Shown here one piece after another: positions 1-8,200 of a stretch of DNA of 41,783 nt (within the stretch, counting starts at the first letter, position 1; each line of letters starts with the position of its first letter). The stretch is from Lactobacillaceae bacterium (GTDB lineage Bacteria; Bacillota; Bacilli; Lactobacillales; Lactobacillaceae), in contig JAITDY010000005.1 in the NCBI GenBank assembly GCA_031282325.1, forward strand, positions 1 to 41,783. Direction: 5' to 3'. The notes under the pieces were generated by a model. It ran no database searches and was not told where the DNA came from. It worked only from the letters and a program-made list of their open reading frames with translations. The position numbers and the translations under genes were made by a program.

Positions 1-588
1 ATTTTCATCAATCATTAAAGTGTGTGCTAGTCCAAATTGTAATTGATTAATTTCAATTCTTTGATTAATGTTTTTTTGAACATATTCAATTTGGTATGGA
101 GTGAAATTAGAAACTCCAAAATTTTTAACCAATCCCTTTTGATAAAGATAGTCAAAAGCTTCAGCAATTTCATCAACTTCCATTAAGGTATCTGGCCGAT
201 GTAGTAAAAAAGAATCTAAGTAATCAACACCCATTCGTTGAATTTCAATTTCAGCAGCAGCAATTAGATGATTTTTAGAAAAATCAAACCCTGGACCAGT
301 TAATCCATCGCCATTGATTTGTCCTTTTTCTAAAAGAATTCCTGCTTTTGATTGGATATATATATCATTTCTTTTAATTTTAGCTTCTTTTAATGCTTGA
401 CCGAAAACAATTGATGATTTTCCGGCACCATAAATGTCAGCCGTATCAAAAAAATTAATTCCCTGTTCATAAGCTGTATTAATAATATTAGTTGCATCTT
501 TTAAATTATAAGAATCTATTCTCATTACTCCCAGAGCAACTGCAGAGGAGTTTTTAATATTAGTTTTTCCAATTGAAATATATTTCAT
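1..588 (-). CDS. Aldo/keto reductase family oxidoreductase (partial, C-terminus beyond the window)
   Basis: Reading leftward from an ATG at 586-588, the frame stays open to base 1, so 196 codons are present and the 3' end is missing. The protein has the aldo/keto reductase pattern: an N-terminal segment with GINFFDTADIYG (tetrad Asp and Tyr), a SKAG segment (tetrad Lys) and LLHRPD (tetrad His), then GLVKNFGVSNFTPYQIE, the usual strand and helix after it. These enzymes are cytosolic NAD(P)H-dependent carbonyl reductases with a TIM-barrel fold. The substrate cannot be read from sequence. The pattern is closest to the YdhF-type bacterial subfamily, which is an inference. It is separated from rpmE2 by a terminator and is probably its own transcription unit. 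I am confident of the family and not of the physiological role. Confidence 0.85.
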   Translation of the reverse strand, partial: MKYISIGKTNIKNSSAVALGVMRIDSYNLKDATNIINTAYEQGINFFDTADIYGAGKSSIVFGQALKEAKIKRNDIYIQSKAGILLEKGQINGDGLTGPGFDFSKNHLIAAAEIEIQRMGVDYLDSFLLHRPDTLMEVDEIAEAFDYLYQKGLVKNFGVSNFTPYQIEYVQKNINQRIEINQLQFGLAHTLMIDEN

Positions 589-637
589 TCTTTATTCTTC
601 TTTGTTATTTTTTATTTAAATATAAAGTTTTTTATAT

Positions 638-672
638 AAAAAAACTCTGAAAAATATTCTCAGAGTTTTTAA
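638..672 (-). terminator. Rho-independent terminator after rpmE2
   Basis: An 11-bp inverted repeat (aaaaactctga at 640-650, tcagagttttt at 660-670) with a 9-nt loop lies just past the rpmE2 stop codon. Read on the minus strand it is followed by a T-rich tail, as expected for an intrinsic terminator. Confidence 0.8.
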
Positions 673-684
673 AGAAACAATTTA

Positions 685-936
685 TTATTGATCGTTCTTA
701 AATCCATATTTTTTATTGAACTTGTCAACTGCACCATCTGCTTGAGTAAGTTTTTGCTTACCAGTATAGAATGGATGCGAATCTGAAGTAATTTCTACAC
801 GAACCATTGGATATGTTTTACCTTCAAATTCAGTTTCACCTTGTCCTTTTGCGGTTGAACCAGCTAAAAACTTAGCTCCTGTTGTAGAATCTACAAATAC
901 AACTTGATGATATTCTGGATGAATTTCTGCTTTCAT
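685..936 (-). CDS. rpmE2: 50S ribosomal protein bL31, type B
   Basis: This 83-residue protein begins [20 protein letters not shown], which is diagnostic of bacterial L31, a late-assembling protein of the large subunit that bridges to the small subunit. It lacks the CxxC zinc-binding cysteines of type A L31, so it is the zinc-independent type B (YtiA/RpmE2) form. Its length matches the family. The start codon has a strong Shine-Dalgarno sequence (AAGGAG) about 9 nt upstream. It lies downstream of the rpoE-pyrG-murA-glycosyltransferase genes but probably has its own promoter overlapping the end of the glycosyltransferase gene. A 70-nt structured leader (described separately) suggests control by L31 itself. 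A terminator follows. The assignment is very secure. Confidence 0.97.
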   Translation of the reverse strand: MKAEIHPEYHQVVFVDSTTGAKFLAGSTAKGQGETEFEGKTYPMVRVEITSDSHPFYTGKQKLTQADGAVDKFNKKYGFKNDQ

Positions 937-1008
937 ATAATTAATCTCCTTAATGCCCTTAGCAATTTTTGGGTAACTGATGATTCAGTAGCTAAGAGTC
1001 AGTTTAAC
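937..1008 (-). promoter_or_regulatory. Structured 5' leader of rpmE2, probable L31 autoregulatory pseudoknot
   Basis: On the minus strand two complementary pairs interleave: aactga (1004-999) with tcagtt (980-975), and cttagc (996-991) with gctaag (963-958). The second pair extends to 8 bp with one G-U. Its 3' arm ends a few bases before the AAGGAG ribosome-binding site. Interleaved pairing of this kind is an H-type pseudoknot able to mask translation initiation. Leaders of L31 genes are known in Firmicutes (Rfam L31 leader families); membership of this one is inferred. Confidence 0.6.
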
Positions 1009-1014
1009 TATATA

Positions 1015-1044
1015 AATATATCATAATTTATTATATTTTTTCAA
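1015..1044 (-). promoter_or_regulatory. Putative promoter of rpmE2
   Basis: On the minus strand TTGAAA (1044-1039) and TATATT (1020-1015) are separated by 18 bp. The predicted start is near 1008, giving a leader of about 70 nt. The -35 lies inside the 3' end of the glycosyltransferase gene. Confidence 0.5.
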
Positions 1045-1939
1045 TAGGGGGATTAAAAACAAAGCCATTTATTGTACCTTTAACTATCCCACCAGCTTTT
1101 TTAAATCGTTTAAAAACATGTGGATAAAATAATGTTTTAAATAAATCAATTATATTGTGTCCAAGCGTTCTTACAATTTGCAAAATCGATTTTCTTCTTC
1201 TAGATGTTAAAATTCTATTTCGATATTCCACATTAATTCTATTAAGACGATTTAAATCAGTTTCATATAACAGCGATCCCGGTGCAAGATTTTTAGTACT
1301 CATGTGTACAACAACTGACTGACCAACATAATAAGCTGGTTGTTTTGTTTCTCTTTTTATTCTCTCAGTATATTCCATATCATCACCCCAAATAAAGTAC
1401 TCTTTTTGTGGCAAACCTGCTAATAAAATAGCAGCCCGAGGAATTAAAATAGAAACAAAAGTTCCTTTATCTACCTCACCATTTTGATTATTGTAATCAG
1501 CAGTTGTTTTTTTATTTGGACCACCAACTACATTCATAAGCGATAAGGTACCGTCTCTCCATAAAACTTTACTAATTAAAAAACTAAAATCTTTATACTT
1601 TTCCGCAGCGATATTTAGCACATTTAATGCGTTACTTTTAGGAATTGTGTCATCATCCATAATCCAAATAAAATCGTTATTACTTTTTTCGATGAATGTT
1701 CGGATTCCCAAATTAAATCCACCAGCACCACCAAGATTTTTATCTGACCAAATCACTATTATTTTTTTATTTTTTTTACTTTCATCTTTTAAAAAACGTT
1801 CCGTATACGGATCAACTTGATTTGCAACAATAATTATAGAAGATAGACTTGGTTTTTTTTGAGACATTAACGCATTAATATTTTGTTTTAATAATTCTGG
1901 ACGATTATGTGTAACTACTAATGCACTAACTTTTATCAT
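1031..1939 (-). CDS. Glycosyltransferase family 2 (GT-A fold)
   Basis: This 302-residue protein has the start typical of GT2 enzymes (VSALVVTHNRPELL, nucleotide-binding strand and loop), a central IWIMDDDTIP metal-binding DxD-like motif near residues 92-101, and WGDDMEYTERIKR near residue 185, which resembles the catalytic region of galactofuranosyl- or rhamnosyltransferase-like GT2 proteins. The C-terminal third is basic and may associate with the membrane, but no clear transmembrane helix is visible. Such enzymes transfer a sugar from a nucleotide-sugar to cell-wall or surface polysaccharide. The gene lies 42 bp after murA in the same direction, which fits an envelope role. The donor and acceptor sugars are unknown. 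Confidence 0.85.
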   Translation of the reverse strand: MIKVSALVVTHNRPELLKQNINALMSQKKPSLSSIIIVANQVDPYTERFLKDESKKNKKIIVIWSDKNLGGAGGFNLGIRTFIEKSNNDFIWIMDDDTIPKSNALNVLNIAAEKYKDFSFLISKVLWRDGTLSLMNVVGGPNKKTTADYNNQNGEVDKGTFVSILIPRAAILLAGLPQKEYFIWGDDMEYTERIKRETKQPAYYVGQSVVVHMSTKNLAPGSLLYETDLNRLNRINVEYRNRILTSRRRKSILQIVRTLGHNIIDLFKTLFYPHVFKRFKKAGGIVKGTINGFVFNPPIEKI

Positions 1940-1981
1940 TTTTCTCCTTCTTTAAAAAAATAAAAAAACTAACAGAATTGC

Positions 1982-3262
1982 TTAAATTAATTCAGAATCA
2001 ATAACTTTGATATCTGCTCCTAAAGCAGTTAGCTTTTGTTGAATTAAATCATATCCTCGTAAAATATGATCAGCATCATCTATAATTGTTTGACCACCAG
2101 CAATTAAGCCGGCAATAACCAATGCGGCACCGGCACGAATTTCAGCTGCTTTTACATCGCTACCAATTAATCTTGGTGATTGAGATATTTGAATAATTCC
2201 ACCTTCTAGTGAAGTTATATCTGCACCCATACGACGTAATTCAACAACGTGACGGATCCTTTGCGGATAAATAGTATCAATTACCGTAGAAGTACCATTT
2301 GCTAGTAATAACAAAGGGGTAATGGGCTGTTGTAAGTCGGTTGCAAAGCCCGGAAAGGGAGAGGTTGTAATAATGATTGGCTTTAATTCTTTTCCTTGGA
2401 TGCTTGGAACAAAAATTTCATCTTCGTTAATCGATAATTTAACACCCATTTCAATTAATTTTGATGTAAATGACTCTAAGTGCTCAGGAATAACATTTTT
2501 AATTGTTATTCCGTCTCCCATAGCTGCAGCAAGACTTAAATAAGTTCCAGCTTCGATACGATCAGGAATAATTGTATGAATAGAGGAAGAACGCAGTGTG
2601 GGAACACCAGTAATACGAATTGTGTCTGTTCCTGCTCCACGAATAGATGCACCCATATTATTTAAAAACGTAGCTAAATCAATAATTTCAGGTTCTTTTG
2701 CGACATTTTCTAAAGTAGTCACGCCTTTTGCTTTGACTGCGGCCATCATAATATTCATCGTAGCGCCAACACTCACACGATCAAAAAAGATAGGGGCTCC
2801 TTTTAATCCCTCTTCACTAGTATTGATAAATATAACGTCATTGTCCTCAATTACCGACGCACCTAAGGCTTTAAAACCTTTAATATGCTGGTCTATTGGA
2901 CGTGGACCAATATTGTCTCCTCCTGGAAAAGTAACTGTAGCTCGTCCAAATTTTCCCAAAAGAGCTCCCATAAAATAATAAGATGCGCGTAAGGATTTAA
3001 TTGCATTTTTTGGTAAAGGAGCCTCTTTAATTTGAGTTGGATCTATTTCTAATTCACCATTTTGAAAATGAGAACTCACATTCATTGACTTTAAAATTAA
3101 TTGCAAATTTGCAACATCTAAAATACTTGGAACACTATCAAATCTTACTGGGGTATCAGCTAAAATAGCAGCCGGAATTAAAGCTACAGTAGAATTTTTC
3201 GCTCCACCAATAGTTACCTCTCCGCTTAGTCTATTTCCACCATTAATTAAAATTTTTGCCAT
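1982..3262 (-). CDS. murA: UDP-N-acetylglucosamine 1-carboxyvinyltransferase, Asp-for-Cys variant
   Basis: This 426-residue protein catalyses the first committed step of peptidoglycan synthesis, transfer of enolpyruvate from PEP to UDP-GlcNAc in the cytosol. The family start is clear ([19 protein letters not shown] region, catalytic Lys22), and the inside-out alpha/beta barrel repeats run to the end with GFATDLQQP carrying the general-base Asp. The mobile active-site loop reads [15 protein letters not shown]: the residue equivalent to E. coli Cys115 is Asp116. Enzymes with Asp here are active but insensitive to fosfomycin. The gene sits 51 bp after pyrG. Lactic acid bacteria often have two MurA paralogues, and I cannot tell whether this one is the only copy. 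Confidence 0.96.
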   Translation of the reverse strand: MAKILINGGNRLSGEVTIGGAKNSTVALIPAAILADTPVRFDSVPSILDVANLQLILKSMNVSSHFQNGELEIDPTQIKEAPLPKNAIKSLRASYYFMGALLGKFGRATVTFPGGDNIGPRPIDQHIKGFKALGASVIEDNDVIFINTSEEGLKGAPIFFDRVSVGATMNIMMAAVKAKGVTTLENVAKEPEIIDLATFLNNMGASIRGAGTDTIRITGVPTLRSSSIHTIIPDRIEAGTYLSLAAAMGDGITIKNVIPEHLESFTSKLIEMGVKLSINEDEIFVPSIQGKELKPIIITTSPFPGFATDLQQPITPLLLLANGTSTVIDTIYPQRIRHVVELRRMGADITSLEGGIIQISQSPRLIGSDVKAAEIRAGAALVIAGLIAGGQTIIDDADHILRGYDLIQQKLTALGADIKVIDSELI

Positions 3263-3313
3263 AAATATACTCCAATAATTTTACATTAAAAACCTACTTA
3301 TTTCTTAAAATTT

Positions 3314-4936
3314 TTATTTTTGTGATGCATGTTTAATAAAACTCAAATAAAGTGGTTCCGGTTTATTAGGACGACTTAAAAATTCCGGATGATATTGAGC
3401 AGCAACGAAAAACTTATTTTTTGGTATTTCAATAATTTCCATTAAATTGTCATCTGGAGATACTCCGGAAAAGACCATCCCAGCGTCTTCAAATTGATTT
3501 TTATAATCGGTATTAAATTCATAACGATGTCGGTGACGTTCTTGAATTTGTTCTTTGTCGCCATAAATTTTCGCTGCGACTGACCCTTTTTTAATTTTTG
3601 CAGGATAAAGACCCAATCTTAAAGTTCCGCCAATATTAGTAATTTTCTTTTGCGAATCCATTAATGCAATAACCGGATTTGAAGTTGCAGCATCCATTTC
3701 AAAAGAATTTGCATCTTTTATGCCTAAAACATTTCGTGCAAATTCAACACTAGCTAACTGCATTCCTAAGCAAACACCCATAAAAGGAACATCATTTACG
3801 CGGGCATATTTAATAGCTTCTATTTTTCCTTCAATCCCTCGGTTCCCAAAGCCACCCGGAACAATAACTCCGTCAGCATCTTTTAATAATTCATTAACAT
3901 TTTGTTCATTTACACTTTCAGAATTAATATATTTAATTTGTACATTTTTATTGGATGCATACCCAGCTGATTTTAAAGCTTCCTTAACTGAAATATAAGC
4001 ATCTGGCACTTCAGTATATTTTCCTACAAGAGTAATCTTAACTTCATCATGGCGTTCACTTTCACGAATACTATCGATCATTTTTCGCCAATCTTTCATA
4101 TCAGCTTGCGGAGCACTTAAGCCTAATTTATTTAAAATAATGTCATCCATTCCTTGCGCTTGGAGATTTAAAGGAACTTCGTATAAAATTTCAGCATCGC
4201 GAGATTCAATAATAGCTTCAGCTGGAACATCGGTAAATAACGATAATTTTTCTTTGATACTAGAAGAAATAGGGTCTTCAGTTCTTAAAACTAGCATATC
4301 TGGAATAATTCCTGCTTCGCGTAATTTTTCCACTGACTGTTGTGTTGGTTTTGTTTTTGTTTCCCCAGCAGCACTTAATTTCACGATTAATGATGCATGA
4401 ATATAAAAAACATTATTAGGACCAACATCTTTTTTCATTTGACGAATAGCCTCTAAAAATAATTTTCCTTCAATATCTCCAACTGTTCCACCAATTTCAG
4501 TAATAACAATATCAGCGTTCGTTGTTTGAGCTACACGCTTCATATTATTTTTTAAAGCATCTGTAAAATGTGGTATTGATTGTAGTGTTGCCCCATTATA
4601 ATCTCCACGGCGTTCTGCATCTTGAATTTCCTTATAAATTCTGCCAGCAGTAACGTTGGAAAATTTATTAGCTTCAATATCCATAAAACGTTCATAGTGT
4701 CCTAAATCTAAATCCGTTTCCAGACCATCTTCGGTTACAAAAGTTTCGCCATGTTGGTAAGGATTCATTGTTCCAGCATCCAAATTCAAATATGGATCAA
4801 ACTTCTGAACAGCTACATTTAAACCCCTATTTTTTAATAAGCGACCTAAACTAGCTGCTACAATTCCTTTACCTAAAGAAGAAACAACCCCGCCAGTTAC
4901 AAAAATATATTTAGTTTGTTTTTCTGATTTTGTCAT
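3314..4936 (-). CDS. pyrG: CTP synthase (glutamine-hydrolysing)
   Basis: CTP synthase aminates UTP to CTP with ATP and glutamine, the last step of de novo pyrimidine nucleotide synthesis. The 540-residue protein has the amidoligase domain first ([16 protein letters not shown]-loop, QKFDPYLN) and a class I glutamine amidotransferase domain after about residue 290, with the nucleophile Cys in GVCLGMQ and the His/Glu pair in [11 protein letters not shown] prefer the ATG at 4936 ([12 protein letters not shown]) over an upstream in-frame TTG at 4957, because family members start there and the TTG lies inside the attenuator hairpin. A GGGAG lies 14 nt upstream in the terminator arm. Expression is likely CTP-responsive. 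Confidence 0.97.
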   Translation of the reverse strand: MTKSEKQTKYIFVTGGVVSSLGKGIVAASLGRLLKNRGLNVAVQKFDPYLNLDAGTMNPYQHGETFVTEDGLETDLDLGHYERFMDIEANKFSNVTAGRIYKEIQDAERRGDYNGATLQSIPHFTDALKNNMKRVAQTTNADIVITEIGGTVGDIEGKLFLEAIRQMKKDVGPNNVFYIHASLIVKLSAAGETKTKPTQQSVEKLREAGIIPDMLVLRTEDPISSSIKEKLSLFTDVPAEAIIESRDAEILYEVPLNLQAQGMDDIILNKLGLSAPQADMKDWRKMIDSIRESERHDEVKITLVGKYTEVPDAYISVKEALKSAGYASNKNVQIKYINSESVNEQNVNELLKDADGVIVPGGFGNRGIEGKIEAIKYARVNDVPFMGVCLGMQLASVEFARNVLGIKDANSFEMDAATSNPVIALMDSQKKITNIGGTLRLGLYPAKIKKGSVAAKIYGDKEQIQERHRHRYEFNTDYKNQFEDAGMVFSGVSPDDNLMEIIEIPKNKFFVAAQYHPEFLSRPNKPEPLYLSFIKHASQK

Positions 4937-4941
4937 AAAAA

Positions 4942-4978
4942 ATAAAAAAGCTCCCAAAACTATTTAGTTTGGAAGCTA
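4942..4978 (-). terminator. Attenuator terminator in the pyrG leader
   Basis: In the minus-strand transcript AGCUUCCAAACU (4977-4966) pairs with AGUUUUGGGAGCU (4961-4949), a 12-bp stem with one bulged U, followed directly by UUUUUUAUUUUUU and the pyrG AUG. A terminator placed before the coding region is an attenuator, and the only GGGAG that could bind the ribosome lies in its 3' arm. In Gram-positive bacteria pyrG is regulated by such a leader terminator. Confidence 0.75.
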
Positions 4979-4987
4979 GCTCGCATA

Positions 4988-5030
4988 GAGCGCCCTTTTA
5001 TAGGTTACAAGACTAAAGAAAATAAGTCAA
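4988..5030 (-). promoter_or_regulatory. pyrG promoter with GGGC start site
   Basis: TTGACT (5030-5025) and TAACCT (5007-5002) are separated by 17 bp on the minus strand. Six bases later the sequence is GGGCGCTC (4995-4988), so transcription should begin with GGG. In Bacillus subtilis and relatives, pyrG transcripts starting GGGC gain extra G residues when CTP is low, and these disrupt the leader terminator. The same arrangement is visible here in a very short leader. Confidence 0.6.
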
Positions 5031-5031
5031 A

Positions 5032-5556
5032 TTATTCAACGTCGCCATCGCCTAAATCGTCTAAATCATTAGTTGCATCAACAACATCAAGCGTGTCGGT
5101 ATCGGTATTTAATGCATCTTCTTGATCGTCGTCTTCGTCATCAGCACTAGAATTTTTGTTGACAATTTCATCCTCTTCATCTTCATCGGCTAATATAATA
5201 TCTTTATCTTCAATGTCTTCATCGAATCCGATTACATCATCAGAAGCGGTTGTTTTAGAACCTTCTTCTTCAAAATCAAATCCATCATGAGTTGCTTCGT
5301 CGATTGAATCCACTGGATACCAAGAACGAATACCCCATTCTTGATTACCCAAACTAATAAAAGATCCATCTGAATTTAAATCAGTATACAAACGTACTAA
5401 TTGATCATCATTTAGCTTCGTAGGGCGTAACACATTTAATTCTTTTAATATATTTTTGAAAAGCATTTCTTTGCCTGAATCTTTTAAAATTTCTTTTGCT
5501 AATTCAATATTTGAAAGTTCTTCAATGTCTTCTTTAGAAAAATCTTTAATTGCCAA
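5032..5556 (-). CDS. rpoE: DNA-directed RNA polymerase delta subunit
   Basis: This 174-residue protein has the two-part structure of the Firmicute delta subunit. The N-terminal 90 residues form the HARE-HTH domain (KDFSKEDIEELSNIELAKEI, ending in WGIRSWYPVD), and the C-terminal half is a disordered, strongly acidic tail of Asp and Glu. Delta binds core RNA polymerase, lowers non-specific nucleic acid binding and sharpens the response to initiating nucleotide levels. The gene is upstream of pyrG, the classical rpoE-pyrG order, and the pyrG promoter starts right at its stop codon. It is about 17 bp downstream of the DUF1934 gene and may share its transcript. The assignment is secure. Confidence 0.96.
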   Translation of the reverse strand: MAIKDFSKEDIEELSNIELAKEILKDSGKEMLFKNILKELNVLRPTKLNDDQLVRLYTDLNSDGSFISLGNQEWGIRSWYPVDSIDEATHDGFDFEEEGSKTTASDDVIGFDEDIEDKDIILADEDEEDEIVNKNSSADDEDDDQEDALNTDTDTLDVVDATNDLDDLGDGDVE

Positions 5557-5573
5557 ATTTTTTACCTCTTTTA

Positions 5574-6035
5574 TTAGTTTATCTTATTATTACTAGTTTG
5601 AAAATCGAGAATAAGTTTGAATTCACCCAAATTATTATTTTCTTGTTTTAATTGATATTCTAAATTCATATAACCACTATTTTCACTGATTTTACTTTTA
5701 ACTTTACTAGAATATACGAATATTTTAATTTTACCAAATTGAGTGGCATAAATGGAGTCCAATGTTTTATCTTCCTCAAATTCTAATATCGTTTGATTAT
5801 TAGATTCTAATTGTACTGTTATATGTTTATTTTCTAGTGAAGTTTTAGGAACAGAAACCATTTTAATACGTTCTTGATTAAAATAAATTAAATTAATCTT
5901 ATCATTTTGGTTATATGTTAATATTTTATTTTTAAAATCCCATAATCCCTCTATTTGTAAATCAATTTTATCTAATTGTCCTTCTTGTTTGATTTCTGAT
6001 TCAATTTTAATAATAACTGTCTGTTGACTATACAT
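5574..6035 (-). CDS. DUF1934 family protein (YwiB-like beta-barrel)
   Basis: This is a 153-residue soluble protein rich in beta strands, with no signal peptide or membrane segment. The overall pattern (start VIIKIESEIKQEG, central KMVSVPKTSLENKHITVQLE, late GYMNLEYQLKQENNNLGEFKLILDF) and its position immediately upstream of rpoE match the DUF1934/YwiB family of Firmicutes, which has a calycin-like barrel. The biochemical role is not known. It is divergent from the HD-domain gene with only 33 bp between start codons. A TATAAT lies about 25 nt before its ATG. Family assignment is by pattern and context, so moderately confident. Confidence 0.7.
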   Translation of the reverse strand: MYSQQTVIIKIESEIKQEGQLDKIDLQIEGLWDFKNKILTYNQNDKINLIYFNQERIKMVSVPKTSLENKHITVQLESNNQTILEFEEDKTLDSIYATQFGKIKIFVYSSKVKSKISENSGYMNLEYQLKQENNNLGEFKLILDFQTSNNKIN

Positions 6036-6068
6036 AACTTTAATATACCTGTAAAATTAATTATAAAC

Positions 6069-7352
6069 ATGGCTAGATTAAAAAAAGAAAAAGTTTTTCG
6101 TGATCCGATTTTAAATTTTATTAGCATCAGGGATAAAACTATATTAGATTTAATTAACAGTTCAGAAATGCAAAGATTACGTCGGATTAAGGCTTTAGGC
6201 GTAGCAAATTTAGTATTCCATGGTGGCGAACAATCAAGATTTCAACACTCATTAGGCGTATATGAAATAACACGTAGAATGGTTGAACATTTTGATGTCA
6301 ACCGGCCAAAATTTTGGGATCACGATAATGACATTGTTGTAATGGCAGCTGGTCTTTTACATGATATCGGTCATGGAGCTTATTCACATACTTTTGAGCA
6401 TATTTTTGGCACTAACCATGAAGAATTCACACAAAAAATTATTACTGACCCTTCTACTGAAGTAAATAAGATCTTAAAAAGATACGATGAAAATTTACCA
6501 AATGAAGTAGCTAGTGTTATTGCTAAAACTCATCCAAATAAATTATTAGTTTCAATGATCAGTTCTCAAATCGATGCTGATCGTATGGATTATTTATTAA
6601 GAGATGCCTATTTTACTGGTGCTGAATATGGCAAATATGACATTGAGCGTATTTTACATTTAATGTATCCAACTGAGGAAGGAATTGTATTTGATATTTC
6701 AGGTGTTCATTCCGTAGAAGACTACATTGTGTCTCGATATCAAATGTATCTACAAGTATATTTTCATCCAGCTAGCCGTGGAATGGAAGTAGTTTTAGAA
6801 AACTTATTAATGCGCGCTCAAGGATTGTTTACCGAAGAAATACAACCAGAAATTTTCTTCCCAACAATTGCTGCAATTTTTGAAAGTGGGAAAGACATTT
6901 CTGTAAGCAATTATTTAAAGTTAGATGATGGCGTGTTTACTACAGCGTTTGGAATTTGGTTAAATAGTAAGGATAAAATTCTATCAGATTTATCAAGACG
7001 TTTTTTAGATAGAAAACCATTTAAATCAATTTCATATTCAGGAGAAAGAGATAATCGACTTATTCATCTTGAAAAATTGGTTGAAGAAAATGGCTTTGAT
7101 AAATTCTGGTACTCTGGCACTAATAACGCTAACGATATTCCATACAAAAGTTATTCTGCACGCAATAAAACTAAAAGACCGATTCAATTTATTGATGGGG
7201 ATGGTAATTTAAAAGGATTATCAAGTTTGAGCGATATTGTAAAATCCATTGACAATATGGAAGTTTCTGACAATCGTTTTTTCTTTCCAAAAGAATTATT
7301 AAAACGTAGCGAAGAACTAAAAAAGCAGTACCATGATCGAAAAGCATTTTAA
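6069..7352 (+). CDS. HD-domain phosphohydrolase (dGTPase-like, YwfO family)
   Basis: This is a 427-residue protein of the HD superfamily. The metal ligands are visible: His in FQHSLGVYEI, the HD pair in AAGLLHDIGHGAYSHTFEH, and the distal Asp in SSQIDADRMDYLLRDAYFTG. This set and the length fit the YwfO-type proteins, deoxynucleoside triphosphate hydrolases of Firmicutes related to SAMHD1. I start it at the ATG at 6069 (MARLKKEKVFRDPI), because the upstream frame opens with TTG and reads unlike the family. There is no clear Shine-Dalgarno sequence. It is one of few plus-strand genes, and a bidirectional terminator follows. Substrate specificity is inferred from the family. Confidence 0.85.
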   Translation: MARLKKEKVFRDPILNFISIRDKTILDLINSSEMQRLRRIKALGVANLVFHGGEQSRFQHSLGVYEITRRMVEHFDVNRPKFWDHDNDIVVMAAGLLHDIGHGAYSHTFEHIFGTNHEEFTQKIITDPSTEVNKILKRYDENLPNEVASVIAKTHPNKLLVSMISSQIDADRMDYLLRDAYFTGAEYGKYDIERILHLMYPTEEGIVFDISGVHSVEDYIVSRYQMYLQVYFHPASRGMEVVLENLLMRAQGLFTEEIQPEIFFPTIAAIFESGKDISVSNYLKLDDGVFTTAFGIWLNSKDKILSDLSRRFLDRKPFKSISYSGERDNRLIHLEKLVEENGFDKFWYSGTNNANDIPYKSYSARNKTKRPIQFIDGDGNLKGLSSLSDIVKSIDNMEVSDNRFFFPKELLKRSEELKKQYHDRKAF

Positions 7353-7360
7353 TAAAAAAA

Positions 7361-7378
7361 TAAGAAAATAATTTCTTA
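7361..7378. terminator. Bidirectional terminator between converging genes
   Basis: A 7-bp stem (taagaaa / tttctta) is flanked by A-rich sequence on the left and T-rich on the right. It lies between the HD-domain gene and the convergent small membrane protein gene and can serve both strands. Confidence 0.65.
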
Positions 7379-7383
7379 CTTTT

Positions 7384-7569
7384 TTATGCTTTTCCCAACA
7401 TTTTAGCTGCGTAATAAGCTAAATAAATCCAGCTTAATAATCCCCTCCAAAATGTTCCTATTACGTTATGATTTGTTGCAAACCATGCAACCCCTAAGGC
7501 TAAAGAAAAACCTAATCCGTAAACATTAATTCTTATTTGCGATTCTTTTTTATTTTTTATTTTTATCAT
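7384..7569 (-). CDS. Small membrane protein, function unknown
   Basis: This is a 61-residue protein with a short basic N-terminus (MIKIKNKKESQ) and a hydrophobic stretch from about residue 15 to 55, enough for one or two transmembrane helices. It ends LAYYAAKMLGKA. I start it at the ATG at 7569, because AAAAGGAAAAG is well placed before it; the longer frame from 7602 has no such signal. It follows the Lys-rich protein gene (57 bp gap) and the two may be cotranscribed. I do not recognise the family. Its end is close to the bidirectional terminator. Confidence 0.65.
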   Translation of the reverse strand: MIKIKNKKESQIRINVYGLGFSLALGVAWFATNHNVIGTFWRGLLSWIYLAYYAAKMLGKA

Positions 7570-7626
7570 CTTTTCCTTTTTCTGAATCATTAAAATTGAC
7601 ACCTTGATTTATTTTTACTGATTTTT

Positions 7627-8043
7627 TTAATTTATTAGAAGTTTTTTTAATGTTTTTTGAACACCCTTTAGTATAACTGATTCTAATTTGGAACTAGCAT
7701 TTTTAATTTCAAAATCTAATTTTTTACCCTCATCATCAAGTTCATTTACTGCTTTTATTTTATCTTTATCGCTTATTTTATTTTTAGATTTCTTTTTATT
7801 TTTAGATTTCTTATCAACTGAAAAAGTATGGCTTTTATCAGATATATATTCCAATGTTTGCACTAAAGAATTTTTTACTTTGGAAATTATTGCTTTACCA
7901 AGTTTATTATCTTGTTTATCGATTTTTTTATTTAATTTTTTAATCTGTTTTGGTAAAATTTTTTTTAACTTTTCGGTTTCCTTCTCCGTTAGATTATCAA
8001 GATCATAATCCTTATTTCCAATAGTTATTTTATGGTAGCTCAT
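7627..8043 (-). CDS. Lysine-rich protein, function unknown
   Basis: This is a 138-residue, very charged protein with about a quarter Lys. It begins MSYHKITIGNKDYDLDNLTE, followed by a likely helical or coiled-coil segment (KETEKLKKILPKQIKKLNKK), a low-complexity Lys/Ser/Asn stretch around residues 78-90, and a second helix-forming C-terminal part. No signal peptide or membrane segment is visible. AAGGAG lies about 6 nt before the ATG, so translation is well supported. It may form an operon with the small membrane protein downstream. I cannot assign a function; binding to nucleic acid or to an acidic surface would fit the charge but is speculation. Confidence 0.65.
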   Translation of the reverse strand: MSYHKITIGNKDYDLDNLTEKETEKLKKILPKQIKKLNKKIDKQDNKLGKAIISKVKNSLVQTLEYISDKSHTFSVDKKSKNKKKSKNKISDKDKIKAVNELDDEGKKLDFEIKNASSKLESVILKGVQKTLKKLLIN

Positions 8044-8149
8044 TTTTTCTCCTTTTTATAAATATATAAATATTAATTTTTTAATATAATCAATTAATAA
8101 TTTACTTTTATTATAATTTTTATTTATTAAAAAAATTAAAAAGAAAGAA

Positions 8150-8180
8150 AAAAACTGTTTCTTTTAAGAAACAGTTTTTT
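8150..8180 (-). terminator. Terminator of the mntH-usp operon
   Basis: A perfect 14-bp inverted repeat (aaaaactgtttctt at 8150-8163, aagaaacagttttt at 8166-8179) lies 20 bp past the usp stop codon, with T-rich sequence after it on the minus strand. Confidence 0.85.
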
Positions 8181-8200
8181 AAGAAAAGATAAATTTATAA

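Noticed and set aside
2322-2978. Plus-strand ORFs opposite murA
   Set aside because: They lie entirely inside a strongly conserved gene on the other strand, with no start signals.
4936-4957. TTG start seven codons upstream of pyrG
   Set aside because: It lies in the terminator stem and T run, and family members begin at the ATG at 4936.
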